From DATGLG01 sp035294245 (GTDB lineage Bacteria; Pseudomonadota; Alphaproteobacteria; JACZXZ01), in the NCBI GenBank assembly GCA_035294245.1, contig DATGLG010000041.1:124001-188000 (forward strand): a stretch of 64,000 bases of DNA. Reading direction: 5' to 3'. How positions within the stretch are numbered: position 1 is the first letter of the stretch; each line of letters starts with the position of its first letter. The translations under genes were made by a program, and so were the position numbers. This document shows positions 42,244 to 52,713 of the stretch, piece by piece. The notes beneath the pieces are model-generated. The model had not been told where the DNA came from, made no database searches, and saw only the letters and a program-made list of their open reading frames with translations.

Positions 42244-42252
42244 GTCGCGCGC

Positions 42253-43167
42253 ATGAGCCCGAGCAATAAGCCGCGGCATTTTCTCGATCTGGACCGGTTC
42301 GACAAGGCGACCCTGCGGCACATCCTCGAGCTCGGAAAGGCGTTCAAGCGCGGCGAGGGGCTCGACAAGCAACCGCTCAAGGGCAAGACCCTTGCCATGC
42401 TCTTCGAGAAGCCCTCGACCCGCACGCGGGTCTCCTTCGAGGTGGGCATGCGCCGCCTGGGCGGCGAGGTGGTCGTGCTCGAGCGCGACGGCATGCAGCT
42501 CGGGCGCGGCGAAACGGTGGCCGATACCGCGCGCGTGCTGTCCCGCTATGTCGATGCGATCATGCTGCGCACCACCAAGGAGGAGAAGCTCCTGGAGCTC
42601 GCCGAGCACGCCACGGTTCCCGTCATCAACGGACTGACTGACCGCACGCATCCCTGCCAGCTCATGGCCGATGTGATGACCTTCGAGGAGCATCGCGGGC
42701 CGATCGCGGGCAAGGTGGTGGCCTGGGCCGGGGACGGCAACAACATGGCGACCTCGTGGATCCACGCGGCCCTGCGCTTCGGCTTCACGCTGAGGCTGGC
42801 CTGCCCGAAGGAGCTGGGCCCGCCGCAGCAGATTGTCGCATGGGCGCGCAAGGAGGGCGCCAATGTCCTCGTCACCGACAAGATCGAGGAGGCGATGGCC
42901 GGCGCCGATTGCGTCGTGACCGATACCTGGGTGTCCATGGGCGAGAAGGAGGTTGACACCCGCTATGCGCTCCTCCCGCCCTACCAGGTCGACGAGCGCG
43001 TGATGAAGCTCGCCAAGCCGGACGCGATCTTCATGCACTGCCTGCCGGCGCATCGCGGCGAGGAGGTGACGCCCGCGGTGATCGACGGGCCGCAATCGGT
43101 GGTTTGGGACGAGGCCGGCAACCGCCTGCCGGCGCAGCAGGGCATTCTTGTCTGGTGTCTGAGTTGA
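42253..43167 (+). CDS. argF: Ornithine carbamoyltransferase
   Basis: Enzyme of 304 residues forming citrulline from ornithine and carbamoyl phosphate. The carbamoyl-phosphate motif STRTR (in FEKPSTRTRVSFE), the HPCQ motif and the ornithine-site segment MHCLPAHRGEEV are present. It sits between argD (9-bp gap) and hslO (overlapping start), so the three are one transcriptional unit. Confidence 0.97.
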   Translation: MSPSNKPRHFLDLDRFDKATLRHILELGKAFKRGEGLDKQPLKGKTLAMLFEKPSTRTRVSFEVGMRRLGGEVVVLERDGMQLGRGETVADTARVLSRYVDAIMLRTTKEEKLLELAEHATVPVINGLTDRTHPCQLMADVMTFEEHRGPIAGKVVAWAGDGNNMATSWIHAALRFGFTLRLACPKELGPPQQIVAWARKEGANVLVTDKIEEAMAGADCVVTDTWVSMGEKEVDTRYALLPPYQVDERVMKLAKPDAIFMHCLPAHRGEEVTPAVIDGPQSVVWDEAGNRLPAQQGILVWCLS

Positions 43168-44135
43168 GCCCGGGCGGCGCCGGCGGCCCCGCGCGCGACG
43201 ACGACCTCGTTCAGCCGTTCCAGGTCGAGGCCCACGCGATCCGCGGGCGACTCGTGCGGCTGGGCCCGCTCGTCGACGAGGTGCTGTCTCGGCACGCCTA
43301 TCCCGAGCCCGTTGCCATGCTGCTGGGCCAGACCCTCGCTCTCGCGGCGACCCTGGCCGGAACCTTCAAATATGACGGCGTCTTCACCCTGCAGACCAAG
43401 GGCGACGGCCCCGTCAGCATGCTCGTCGCCGACGTCACCAGCAAGGGCGAGATCCGCGGCTATGCCCGCTTCGACGAGGCGCGTCTCGCCGAAGCCGAGG
43501 AGGAGGCCTCGACCGGCCACGGCGTCCATGGGGCGGTACCGCGGCTGCTGGGCGCCGGCTATCTCGCTTTCACGGTCGATCAGGGGCCGAATACCGACCG
43601 CTATCAGGGAATCGTCGATCTGCAGGGTGCGGAGCTCGTCGATTGCGTCCACCATTATTTCCGCCAATCGGAGCAGCTCGATGCCGCCTTCAAGCTGGCG
43701 GTGGGGCGCGGTGAGGGCAGGGCGGGAGCGGCCTGGCGCGCCGCCGGCATCATGCTGCAGCGGCTGCCCCTCACCGGCGGCGAAGGCGGGGCGGCGCTCG
43801 ACGAGGCGGCCAAGGACGCGCGCGAGGATGGCTGGCGCCGGGCCCTCGTCATGATGGGAAGCGCGACGACCGAGGAGCTGCTCGATCCCGCCCTTGGCGC
43901 CCATGATCTCCTCTATCGGCTCTTCCACGAGGATGGCGTGCGCGTGTTCCGTCAGCGCCCGCTCAAGGCCGGCTGCCGCTGCTCGGAGGCGCGCGTGGTC
44001 ACCGTGTTGCGGGCGCTATCTCCGGAGGAGCTCGAGGAGATGAAGGTCGACGGCAAGGTCACCGTCGTCTGCCAGTTCTGCATGCGTCAATACGTCTTCG
44101 ACGAGGACGCGCTCAAGACCGTGCTTGCATCTTGA
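43155..44135 (+). CDS. hslO: Redox-regulated chaperone Hsp33
   Basis: Chaperone of 326 residues activated by oxidation. The C-terminal zinc/redox switch holds CxC (CRCSEAR) and CxxC (CQFCMRQYVF). The N-terminal domain starts at VQPFQVEAHAIRGRL. The likely start is GTG 43155, inside the end of argF (13-bp overlap); no better in-frame start exists. Linkage of hslO to arginine genes is common in alphaproteobacteria. Confidence 0.93.
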   Translation: MSELSPGGAGGPARDDDLVQPFQVEAHAIRGRLVRLGPLVDEVLSRHAYPEPVAMLLGQTLALAATLAGTFKYDGVFTLQTKGDGPVSMLVADVTSKGEIRGYARFDEARLAEAEEEASTGHGVHGAVPRLLGAGYLAFTVDQGPNTDRYQGIVDLQGAELVDCVHHYFRQSEQLDAAFKLAVGRGEGRAGAAWRAAGIMLQRLPLTGGEGGAALDEAAKDAREDGWRRALVMMGSATTEELLDPALGAHDLLYRLFHEDGVRVFRQRPLKAGCRCSEARVVTVLRALSPEELEEMKVDGKVTVVCQFCMRQYVFDEDALKTVLAS

Positions 44136-44203
44136 CGATGAGGCCGCGCGCCGTCCATCTAGGGGCGGTTCGTTCCGGCGATCTTTTCAAGGAGAGCCAG
44201 ATA

Positions 44204-44800
44204 ATGGCGGTAGGCCCCCTCACTCGTCTTCTCCCCGCTCTCGCTCTTCTGCTGCTCGTCGGCGGATGCAACACGCCGCTGCCGCCGCAGCAATTCTCCG
44301 AGCTGAGCTGGAGCAACCTTCCGCCCTTCAGGCTCAACGTGGCGCGCGTCGAGGTGGTGCGGCAATACATGCCGAGCGATACGCCGCCCCATGTCGACAC
44401 GCTGACGCCGCGCACGCTCATCGACTCCGCCGATCGCTGGGCGCGCGACCGGCTGGTCGCCGTGGGCAATTCCGGCGTCGCCCGCTTCATCATCACGGAT
44501 GCGAGCGTCGTCGAAGTGCCGCTCCCCGTAAACAAGGGGCTCGCCTACGCCTTCACCGAGGAGCAGTCGAAGCGCTATGACGCCCATGTCGCGGTGCGTC
44601 TCGAGATCGTCAATGCCCGCGGCTATACGGATGGCGAGGTCAGGGCGGAAGCCAGCAACTCGCGCTCCGTCGCCCAAAACGCGACTCCGCGTGACATCAA
44701 CCAGGTCTGGTACCTCATCGTGCAAGGGACCATGCTCGACCTCAACGCCCAGCTCGAGCGAAACATCTACACCTATCTCCGTCGTTTCCTGGCGAGCTGA
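44204..44800 (+). CDS. Predicted lipoprotein, unknown function
   Basis: A 198-residue lipoprotein with lipobox ending at C22 (LLVGGC) and a single mixed alpha/beta domain. Recognisable stretches are LNVARVEVVRQYMP, DRWARDRLVAVG and RFIITDASVVEVPLP, ending in a QLERNIYTYLRRFL helix. I do not recognise the family beyond uncharacterised alphaproteobacterial lipoproteins. The ATG at 44204 follows an AAGGAG site; the longer frame to 44132 begins with TTG and lacks one. It is 68 bp after hslO and convergent with argE. Confidence 0.75.
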   Translation: MAVGPLTRLLPALALLLLVGGCNTPLPPQQFSELSWSNLPPFRLNVARVEVVRQYMPSDTPPHVDTLTPRTLIDSADRWARDRLVAVGNSGVARFIITDASVVEVPLPVNKGLAYAFTEEQSKRYDAHVAVRLEIVNARGYTDGEVRAEASNSRSVAQNATPRDINQVWYLIVQGTMLDLNAQLERNIYTYLRRFLAS

Positions 44801-44810
44801 GGCTTATCGA

Positions 44811-44826
44811 CGCCGCTCAGGCGGCG
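44811..44826. terminator. Short GC stem between convergent genes
   Basis: CGCCGC, loop TCAG, GCGGCG form a 6-bp stem that includes the argE stop in its loop. No T-run flanks it, so it may only be a weak bidirectional pause or terminator. Confidence 0.25.
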
Positions 44827-45995
44827 CAGCGCTCGACGATCCGGCGCAGGAAGGCCTCGCAGGCTCGAACCTGCTGCAGGGTGATGAACTCGTCGGGCTG
44901 GTGCGCCTGGGCGATATTGCCGGGGCCGCAGAGGACGGCCGGGATTCCCGCGGCCTGGAAGAGCCCCGCTTCCGAGCCATAGGCGACGACACCGGCGCGG
45001 TTCTCGCCGGTCATCGCAAGCGCCAGGATCTCGGCCGGTGAGTCGGGCTCGGGGGTGAGGGCGGAGACCGTCACCAGGACGCGCGTGAAGACGCCGCCCT
45101 TCTCGGTGACGGCCTTGAGTCGCGGAGTGACCTTCCGCTCGGCGAACTCGTTGAAGCGCGTAAGAATTTCCTCGCCGTCCGCAGTCCCCGGCAAGGGGCG
45201 GCACTCCCAGACGAAGGTGCATTCGTTGGGGATGATATTGAGCGCCGTGCCGCCCTCGATGGTGCCGACATTAAGCGTGGTATAGGGCGGGTCGAACTCG
45301 CCATCGGAGCTGCCGGGGCGCGGCGGGCGGGCGGCCAGCTCCTCGGCGATCCCGGCAAGGAAATGGATGAGCTCCGCCGCCGCGATGATCGCCGAGGCGC
45401 CGCGATGGGTGCCGCTCGAATGGCCTTCGCGCCCGACCACGCGGGTCTCAAGCGCCATGACGCCCTTATGGGCGTTCACGACCTTCATCTCGGTCGGCTC
45501 GCCGACGATGATGAGGCGCGGCCGCGGAAGCTCCGCTACGATCTCCCGGATCATGGGGACAACGCCGATGCAGCCCACCTCCTCGTCGAAGGAGAAGGCG
45601 AGATGGATGGGGGTTGCCAGCTTGCGCTGCGCGATCTCCGGCACCAGCGCGAGCGCCACCGCGATGAAGCTCTTCATGTCGGCGGTGCCGCGGCCATACA
45701 GACGGCCGTCGCGCTCCACCAGCTTGAAGGGATCGCTCGTCCAGGCCTGACCCAGGACGGGTACCACGTCGGTATGCCCCGAGAGAACGATGCCGCCAAC
45801 ATCCTGCGGTCCGATCGTGGCATAGAGATTGGCCTTGTTGCGCGCCTCGTTATAGATGAAGCGCGAGGGGATGCCGTGCTCGGCCAAATAGGCTTCCACC
45901 CATTCGATGAGCGCAAGGTTCGATTTGGCGGAGGTGGTGTCGAACGCGATCAGGCGCTCGATCATCTGAACGGGAGTGAAAGAGGGTATCGTCAT
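44817..45995 (-). CDS. argE: Acetylornithine deacetylase
   Basis: M20-family zinc peptidase of 392 residues that removes acetyl from N-acetylornithine. The first metal motif is LSGHTDVVPV, followed by GRGTADMKSF with the bridging aspartate. SFDEEVGCIG holds the catalytic glutamate pair, and a C-terminal CGPGNIAQAHQPDE carries the last histidine. The ATG at 45995 is used; the frame extends to 46064. Presence alongside argD/argF favours the ArgE route, though ArgJ elsewhere is possible. A role in succinyl-diaminopimelate cleavage (DapE) cannot be wholly excluded. Confidence 0.9.
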   Translation of the reverse strand: MTIPSFTPVQMIERLIAFDTTSAKSNLALIEWVEAYLAEHGIPSRFIYNEARNKANLYATIGPQDVGGIVLSGHTDVVPVLGQAWTSDPFKLVERDGRLYGRGTADMKSFIAVALALVPEIAQRKLATPIHLAFSFDEEVGCIGVVPMIREIVAELPRPRLIIVGEPTEMKVVNAHKGVMALETRVVGREGHSSGTHRGASAIIAAAELIHFLAGIAEELAARPPRPGSSDGEFDPPYTTLNVGTIEGGTALNIIPNECTFVWECRPLPGTADGEEILTRFNEFAERKVTPRLKAVTEKGGVFTRVLVTVSALTPEPDSPAEILALAMTGENRAGVVAYGSEAGLFQAAGIPAVLCGPGNIAQAHQPDEFITLQQVRACEAFLRRIVERCAA

Positions 45996-46086
45996 GGGGT
46001 GCGGCGCGGCGAAAGCGGAAAAATGACCGGCGCGATGTTCGCCGATCATTCCCGCCTTGTCCATAGCGCCGCCCCGGCTCGGCGCC

Positions 46087-46719
46087 TCAGGTGTCCTGGT
46101 GCGCCGTCACGCGAGGGTTGCCGATCATCGCGAGGAACTCGCGCCGCGTCGACGGGTCGGAGCGGAATTGGCCGAGCATGCGGCTCGTCACCATGGTGAC
46201 GCCGGATTTGTGGACGCCGCGCGTGGTCATGCATTGGTGGGTCGCCTCGACGGCGACGGCGACACCCTGGGGCTCCAACACCTCGCTGATTGTGTTGGCG
46301 ATCTGTGCCGTGAATTTCTCCTGGATCTGCAGGCGCTTCGCATAGACCTCGACGAGCCGGGCGAGCTTGCTGATGCCGACCACGCGGCGATTGGGCAGAT
46401 AGGCGATGTGGACCTTGCCGATGATCGGCGCCAGGTGATGCTCGCAATGGGACTCGAAGCGGATGTCCCGCAGCACCACCATCTCGTCATAGCCCTCGGT
46501 CTCCTCGAAGGTGGCGCGCAGCATGTCGTAGGGATCTTCCCCATAGCCGGCAAACCATTCCTTGAAGGCGCGCGCGACGCGCGCCGGCGTCTCGCGCAGC
46601 CCTTCGCGATCGGGATCATCGCCGGTCCAGCGAAGCAGAACCCGGACGGCGCGCTCGACCTCGTCCTGGCTCGGCGCCGCCGTCTCGGAAACGGGGGTTG
46701 GAAATGTCACGGGCTTCAT
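46087..46719 (-). CDS. folE: GTP cyclohydrolase I
   Basis: Enzyme of 210 residues making dihydroneopterin triphosphate for folate. The zinc motif HCEHHLAPIIG and the distal cysteine in QCMTTRGVHKSG are intact. The ATG at 46719 is chosen over the longer frame to 46821, as the N-terminal tail is variable and not conserved. It is followed at 92 bp by argE on the same strand. Confidence 0.96.
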   Translation of the reverse strand: MKPVTFPTPVSETAAPSQDEVERAVRVLLRWTGDDPDREGLRETPARVARAFKEWFAGYGEDPYDMLRATFEETEGYDEMVVLRDIRFESHCEHHLAPIIGKVHIAYLPNRRVVGISKLARLVEVYAKRLQIQEKFTAQIANTISEVLEPQGVAVAVEATHQCMTTRGVHKSGVTMVTSRMLGQFRSDPSTRREFLAMIGNPRVTAHQDT

Positions 46720-46878
46720 GGCCTCAATCGGCCTCCTTGCTCGACGGCTGAACGATGGCGGCAGGCATAGGCGTGCCATGGGGGCGGGAGACGACAAGGA
46801 GATGATATTGTCCTGCCGCAAGTCAAGCGCTCGCGAAGGTCGCGGAGTCCTGCCGCCGCGCCATCTCCCCGAGCGTCC

Positions 46879-47283
46879 TCAGTTGATCGGCCGGCGGCCA
46901 TAGGGGCTGTCGAGGGAGAAGGCGGGCACGGCGATCTCGAAACGCTCGCCGCGCGCGCTTTCCATCTCGTAGCTGCCGCGCATGATCCCCGAAGGCGTCG
47001 GGAGCGGCGTCCCGCTGGTATATTCATAGGCGTCGCCGGGGCGCAGTACGGGCTGCTCGCCGACCACGCCGGCGCCGCGCACCTCCTGGATCCGCCCAAA
47101 GCCGTCGGTGATCTGCCAATAGCGGTTGCGCAGCTGCACCGTGTCCTTCCCCCGGTTCTCGATTCGCACGTGATAGGCCCAGACGAAGTGGTTCTCGCCG
47201 GGATTCGACTGGTCCTCGAGGAAAATCGGCTCGACGGAGACCTTGATGGCGTGCGTCGTTGCTTCGTACATCGGCAAGCTCAT
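46879..47283 (-). CDS. apaG: ApaG domain protein
   Basis: A 134-residue beta-sandwich protein. The VRGAGVVGEQPVLRPG segment with a GxGxxG pattern and YEYTSGTPLPTPSG are diagnostic of ApaG. The family is linked to Co2+/Mg2+ resistance and Ap4A biology, but its biochemical role is unsettled. It lies upstream of folE on the same strand with about 160 bp between starts. Confidence 0.95.
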   Translation of the reverse strand: MSLPMYEATTHAIKVSVEPIFLEDQSNPGENHFVWAYHVRIENRGKDTVQLRNRYWQITDGFGRIQEVRGAGVVGEQPVLRPGDAYEYTSGTPLPTPSGIMRGSYEMESARGERFEIAVPAFSLDSPYGRRPIN

Positions 47284-47392
47284 GACAGGCGCAATTCCCC
47301 TTTGGCGGAGCGTGCCGCGGGGGCTCCCATCGCGATTCTAAGATGCGCTGCGGCTTTGTCCAGGCTGTCGCCGTGACGCGGGCGATGGCCGG

Positions 47393-48355
47393 TCAATCGC
47401 CGCGGCTGCAGGAGCCGCCGCCGAGCACGCAGAAGCGGGCGCAATGGGGGTGATTGAGCTTCACCGCACCCTCGGCTTCCGCGAGGCTTCGTCCCATCAC
47501 GAAACGGTTGTCATAGGGAATGAGCGTGCAGGGCATCACGACGGCGCGTGCCTCGCCCTTGCGCTTGACGACCATGCGCGAGCTCGCGCACATGACCGAG
47601 CTCGGATCGACGTGGAGAATGCCCCAGCAAGCCTCGGTGATTTCCGGCACATCGAGGGTGGCGTCCATCTCAGGGAAGAGCATGAGGGCGGCAGGGTCGT
47701 CGGCATCGATGGGAAGGCCGAGCTCGCGAAAGAGCCGCGCATAGCCTTGGCGCAAGACAGGCTCCGCCTCGCCCCAGCAGGTCCGTCCCGCGACTCTGAC
47801 GACAAAGCCATTCTCGGCCAGCCATCTCAACCCGGCGATCGCCGGTTTCCAGCTCTGGCGGCCGCGCTCGAGGCAATGCAGCGCCTCGGTATAGTGATCG
47901 AGCGAGACGCGTATGATGAGCCGCGCGCCGAAGCGCGCCCTGAGCGCGAGAAGCGCCGTTGCGCGCCTCATCATCGGCTTCATCGCGTTGGTCAGGACCA
48001 GCGCGCGGAAGCCGCGCGCCATCGTCTCCTCGAGAATGGCGATGAAATGCGGGTTCATGAACGGCTCGCCGCCCGTGAAGGCGATCTCCTGCGTCGGGAG
48101 CGCCCGCGCGGCGATCTCGTCGAGAAAGGGGACGACATCGGCCGTTTCGAGATAGGCGAGCCGGTCGTTTCTCGGGCTCGATTCGATATAGCAGTTGCGG
48201 CAGGTGAGATTGCAGAGCGTGCCGGTGTTGAACCACAAGGTCGTCAGCGCCTTGAGCGCGACGGCGGCGCGCCGCTCGCCCTTCGCGGTCCAATCGGGAT
48301 CCCGGAACTTGCGGCGGTCGAGAGTGGCCTGGATGGTCGCCGCGGGATTGCTCAT
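47393..48355 (-). CDS. Radical SAM protein
   Basis: A 320-residue radical S-adenosylmethionine enzyme. The cluster motif is CNLTCRNC (C48, C52, C55), followed by the SAM-binding FTGGEPFMN. The C-terminal third carries several more cysteines, including CWGILHV, VMCAS, PCTLIPYDNRF and HCARFCVLGGGSC, consistent with an auxiliary Fe-S cluster. The ATG at 48355 starts the conserved part. No precursor peptide or obvious partner is adjacent, so substrate and pathway are unknown. Confidence 0.88.
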   Translation of the reverse strand: MSNPAATIQATLDRRKFRDPDWTAKGERRAAVALKALTTLWFNTGTLCNLTCRNCYIESSPRNDRLAYLETADVVPFLDEIAARALPTQEIAFTGGEPFMNPHFIAILEETMARGFRALVLTNAMKPMMRRATALLALRARFGARLIIRVSLDHYTEALHCLERGRQSWKPAIAGLRWLAENGFVVRVAGRTCWGEAEPVLRQGYARLFRELGLPIDADDPAALMLFPEMDATLDVPEITEACWGILHVDPSSVMCASSRMVVKRKGEARAVVMPCTLIPYDNRFVMGRSLAEAEGAVKLNHPHCARFCVLGGGSCSRGD

Positions 48356-48579
48356 ATCGCCTCTGATTCGCGCCGACGGGCTCGACGCAGTTCTCGAATG
48401 ACGCCGATATTCCCAATCCCGAACTTTTAAGGGGCCCTCCGCCGCCGATGCAATCACAATCGCGTTAAGATCGCGCGATATGGAGGAGCGCCGGGCCGGG
48501 CGCATTGCTTTACACGCGGCACGGCCTCTGGCAGGGTTTTGCCCCTCAGCCCGACCGCTTGGACCTTCAAGAGGCGACG

Positions 48580-50301
48580 ATGCGTGCGACCGTGCTTCAT
48601 GCCCTCCTGTCATCGGCCGTCACCCTTGCGGCGCTGCTCTCCGCGGCCCTGGCGCCAATCTCCGCATCCGCGGTCTCGCCCGCGCCCGCGGAAGGCAAGC
48701 GCGGCATGGTGGTGACGACGCAGCGTCTCGCGAGCGAGGTCGGGATCAAGATCCTCGAAGCGGGAGGAAACGCCGTCGACGCCGCCGTCGCGGTCGGCTA
48801 TGCCCTGGCGGTGGTCGACCCCTGCTGCGGCAATATCGGCGGGGGCGGCTTCATGACCATCCGCCTCGCCGACGGCCGGGCGGTCTTCGTCAATTTCCGC
48901 GAGAAGGCGCCGCTCAAGGCGAGCCGCGACATGTATCTCGATGCCAAGGGCGAGGTGGTGCCCGGGCGGAGCACGCGCGGCTATCTCGCGATCGGCGTGC
49001 CGGGAACCGTGCTCGGCCTCGATACCGCTCTCAAGAAATACGGCACCATGAGCCGCGATGCGGTCATGGCGCCGGCGATCCGGCTCGCCGATCAGGGTTT
49101 CGTGCTCGCACGGGGCGACGTCGATATTCTCAACACGGCGACGAGGAGCTTCACCCAAGAGCCGAACGTCGCAGCGATCTTCCTCAAGAGCGGCCGCCCT
49201 TATCAGCCCGGCGACCGGCTGGTGCAGAAGGATCTCGCCGCGACACTCGAGCGCATCGCGCAGGACGGACCCGACGCCTTCTACAAGGGACCTGTGGCCG
49301 ACGCCATCGTCGAGGCGAGCCAGGCTCATGGCGGCATCCTCACGAAGGAGGATTTCGCTCGATATGACGTCGAGGAGCTGAAGCCCGTCGAATGCGACTA
49401 CCGCGGATACCACGTCATCTCGGCCCCGCCGCCGAGCTCGGGCGGCGTCACTCTTTGCGAGATACTGAATGTGCTGGCGCCCTATCCGATGGGCTTTCTC
49501 GGCTTCCATTCGGCGATCGGCATCCACTACATGGTCGAGGCCATGCGCCAGGCCTATGTGGACCGCAATAACCTCCTCGGCGATCCGGACTTCGTGAGCA
49601 TGCCCCTCGATCGCCTGCTGTCGCAGGGCTACGCGGACAAGCTGCGCGCCAGGATCGAGCCGTTCCGCGCCACGCCGTCGAGTGTCCTCGGCCCCGCGAC
49701 GCCGCCCCATGAGGGCGTGAACACCACCCATTACTCCATCGTCGATGCCAAGGGGAACGCCGTATCCACGACCTACACGATCAACGCCTATTTCGGCGCC
49801 AAGGTCATCGCCGGGCATACCGGCTTCTTCCTCAACGACGAGATGGACGATTTCACGAGCAAGCCCGGCGCTCCCAATCTCTATGGGCTGGTCCAGGGCG
49901 CGGCCAACGCGATTGCGCCGGGCAAGCGGCCGCTCTCCTCGATGACGCCGACGATCGTCACCAAGGACGGCAAGCTCTTCATAGTGCTGGGCAGTCCCGG
50001 CGGCTCCCGCATCATCACGATCACCCTCGAGGCGCTCATGAACGTTGTCGATTATGGGATGAGCGTGCAGGAGGCGGTCGACGCACCCCGCGTGCACCAC
50101 CAATGGCTCCCCGACGAGGTCCAATATGAGCGCGGCGGCCTTTCCCGGGACACGATCGAGCGACTCCAGGAGATGGGCTACAGCCTGCATGAGCTGGGGA
50201 ATTGGGGAGCCGCCGAAGCGATCGTGGTCGATCCCGCCACGGGCACGCTCTATGGCGGCAGCGACGATCGCCACCCCGCCGGCGCCGCCATCGGTTATTG
50301 A
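48580..50301 (+). CDS. ggt: Gamma-glutamyltransferase
   Basis: Periplasmic N-terminal-nucleophile hydrolase of 573 residues with a signal peptide (about 1-28). It cleaves or transfers gamma-glutamyl from glutathione. The self-processing site and nucleophile is a threonine in the NTTHYSIVD motif (about residue 386-394), separating large and small subunits. The CCGNIGGGGFM segment and the GSPGGSRIITITL loop are also intact. The ATG at 48580 begins the signal peptide; the frame extends to 48505. Confidence 0.93.
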   Translation: MRATVLHALLSSAVTLAALLSAALAPISASAVSPAPAEGKRGMVVTTQRLASEVGIKILEAGGNAVDAAVAVGYALAVVDPCCGNIGGGGFMTIRLADGRAVFVNFREKAPLKASRDMYLDAKGEVVPGRSTRGYLAIGVPGTVLGLDTALKKYGTMSRDAVMAPAIRLADQGFVLARGDVDILNTATRSFTQEPNVAAIFLKSGRPYQPGDRLVQKDLAATLERIAQDGPDAFYKGPVADAIVEASQAHGGILTKEDFARYDVEELKPVECDYRGYHVISAPPPSSGGVTLCEILNVLAPYPMGFLGFHSAIGIHYMVEAMRQAYVDRNNLLGDPDFVSMPLDRLLSQGYADKLRARIEPFRATPSSVLGPATPPHEGVNTTHYSIVDAKGNAVSTTYTINAYFGAKVIAGHTGFFLNDEMDDFTSKPGAPNLYGLVQGAANAIAPGKRPLSSMTPTIVTKDGKLFIVLGSPGGSRIITITLEALMNVVDYGMSVQEAVDAPRVHHQWLPDEVQYERGGLSRDTIERLQEMGYSLHELGNWGAAEAIVVDPATGTLYGGSDDRHPAGAAIGY

Positions 50302-50491
50302 GCGGCGACGGCACGGCTTTTCCAAGCGCGGCTTATCATTGCCGTGACAAGCGAGGCTCGCGCGGCGGCTTGCCACCGGGAGATTCACAACTTAAAATTG
50401 CAATCACGTTAAGCGAACGTTAGGCACTCCCTGCCACATCATACCCCTGCGGCAAGCCCCGGTTTCCGCGACTCGTTCAAGGGACACCGTC

Positions 50492-51433
50492 TTGGAGAGC
50501 ACTGTATCCATCGTCATTCCGACGATCGCGTCGGCGGCGCGGGCGCCGCTCCTGTGGCGCGCCCTGGACAGCGTTCTTCGCGACCAGGGCGCCCGCGTCA
50601 TCCCGATCGTCGTCGCCAACGGCCAACGCTTCTCGCCGCCCGCTCTCGACGCGCTGAAATCGCGATCCGACATCAGGTTCTTCTATCGCGAGGAAGGAAG
50701 CGCCGTGGGCGCGCGTCTCGCGGGGCGGGAGGCCGTCGATACGGAATTCTTCGCGATGCTCGACGACGACGATGAATTCCTGCCCGGTGCTGTCGCCGCG
50801 AGGCTGGCCTCCTTCAAGAACGATCCGGCGGTCGACGTGGTCGTCACCAACGGATTCCGTCGGCACGGCCAGCTCGAGGTCATCGATTTTCCGAATTTCG
50901 CCGCGTTCCCCCGCGATCCGCTCTGGCATCTCATGAGCTACTCGTGGTTGCAGCCGGCGGCGGGGCTTTATCGCAGCGCGACGATCCACCCCGGCTATTT
51001 CGCCGAGGTGCCGCGGTCCATGGAGTGGACTTACCTGGCGGCGCGGCTCGCGCTGGAGCGAAGGCTGCGCTTCGTCGACACGCCGACCTACCGCATGCAT
51101 CGGGAAACGGCCGAATCGCTTTCGGCCTCGCGCCACTATCAGCAGGGCGAGCCCGAGGCGATCCGCCGCATGATGGCGCTCGAAGTGCCAGCGCGGATCA
51201 GGAAGCGCCTCAAGAAGAAATATGCCGCGAGCCTGCATTTCCTTGCCGAGCTGGCGCGGCAGGACGGCGAGGCGAGGACGGCGTGGGGATATCATCTCCG
51301 CAGCCTCGCTGCACCCTATGGGCTGCGCTACCTCTCCTACACCCGGCATCTGCTCCGGCCGACAGGCAAGAAGAAGGCGAGCGGCATGGCCGGCGGGATT
51401 TCGCCGCCGGCGCGCGGGCGGCTGAGCGCATGA
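50492..51433 (+). CDS. Family 2 glycosyltransferase
   Basis: A 313-residue GT-A fold protein. STVSIVIPT opens the nucleotide-binding fold, and MLDDDDEFLPGAV contains the DxD metal site. The C-terminal part is Lys/Arg-rich. The start appears to be TTG (50492), with an AGGGA site about ten bases before it. It is followed after 48 bp by UDP-xylose synthase, so it may transfer a sugar made from UDP-xylose or another UDP-sugar to a surface polymer; this is inference. Confidence 0.82.
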   Translation: MESTVSIVIPTIASAARAPLLWRALDSVLRDQGARVIPIVVANGQRFSPPALDALKSRSDIRFFYREEGSAVGARLAGREAVDTEFFAMLDDDDEFLPGAVAARLASFKNDPAVDVVVTNGFRRHGQLEVIDFPNFAAFPRDPLWHLMSYSWLQPAAGLYRSATIHPGYFAEVPRSMEWTYLAARLALERRLRFVDTPTYRMHRETAESLSASRHYQQGEPEAIRRMMALEVPARIRKRLKKKYAASLHFLAELARQDGEARTAWGYHLRSLAAPYGLRYLSYTRHLLRPTGKKKASGMAGGISPPARGRLSA

Positions 51434-51481
51434 CCGGCGCCGCGTCGCTTCCACAGATAAGCGAAGCCTGAGGCGAGAGCG

Positions 51482-52455
<974 letters not shown>

Positions 52456-52459
<4 letters not shown>

Positions 52460-52485
52460 TTGCGGCGCCCGCCCTTGCTTATATA
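52456..52485 (+). promoter_or_regulatory. Predicted promoter of tRNA-Gly
   Basis: TTGATT (52456-52461), an 18-bp spacer and TATATA (52480-52485) make a good sigma70-like promoter, ending ten bases before the tRNA. The -35 overlaps the UXS stop codon. Confidence 0.6.
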
Positions 52486-52494
52486 GGGCCCGGC

Positions 52495-52568
52495 GCGGGT
52501 GTAGCTCAATGGTAGAGCAGAAGCTTCCCAAGCTTACGACGAGGGTTCGATTCCCTTCACCCGCTCCA
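52495..52568 (+). tRNA. tRNA-Gly(CCC)
   Basis: A cloverleaf of 74 bases with encoded CCA (52566-52568). Acceptor GCGGGTG (52495-52501) pairs with CACCCGC (52558-52564); D stem GCTC/GAGC; anticodon loop TTCCCAA with anticodon CCC (52527-52529); T loop TTCGATT. The outermost anticodon-stem pair is a G-A mismatch. The anticodon reads GGG glycine codons. Confidence 0.95.
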
Positions 52569-52713
52569 ATTCCATCGATCTGAGTTGTCGGACATAGGCC
52601 ATTCAATGGCGTTGGCGGCGGCGCCGGCTGTGCGACACTCATTGCAGGTGGAAGCGGGCGCGCATTCCCAGGGGATCATTGCCAGCGGGCCTGTCGCTCA
52701 CGCGAGGTCGAGC

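Noticed and set aside
40963..43095. A 710-codon minus-strand frame opposite argD and argF
   Set aside because: Antisense to two well-defined enzymes and lacks any motif.
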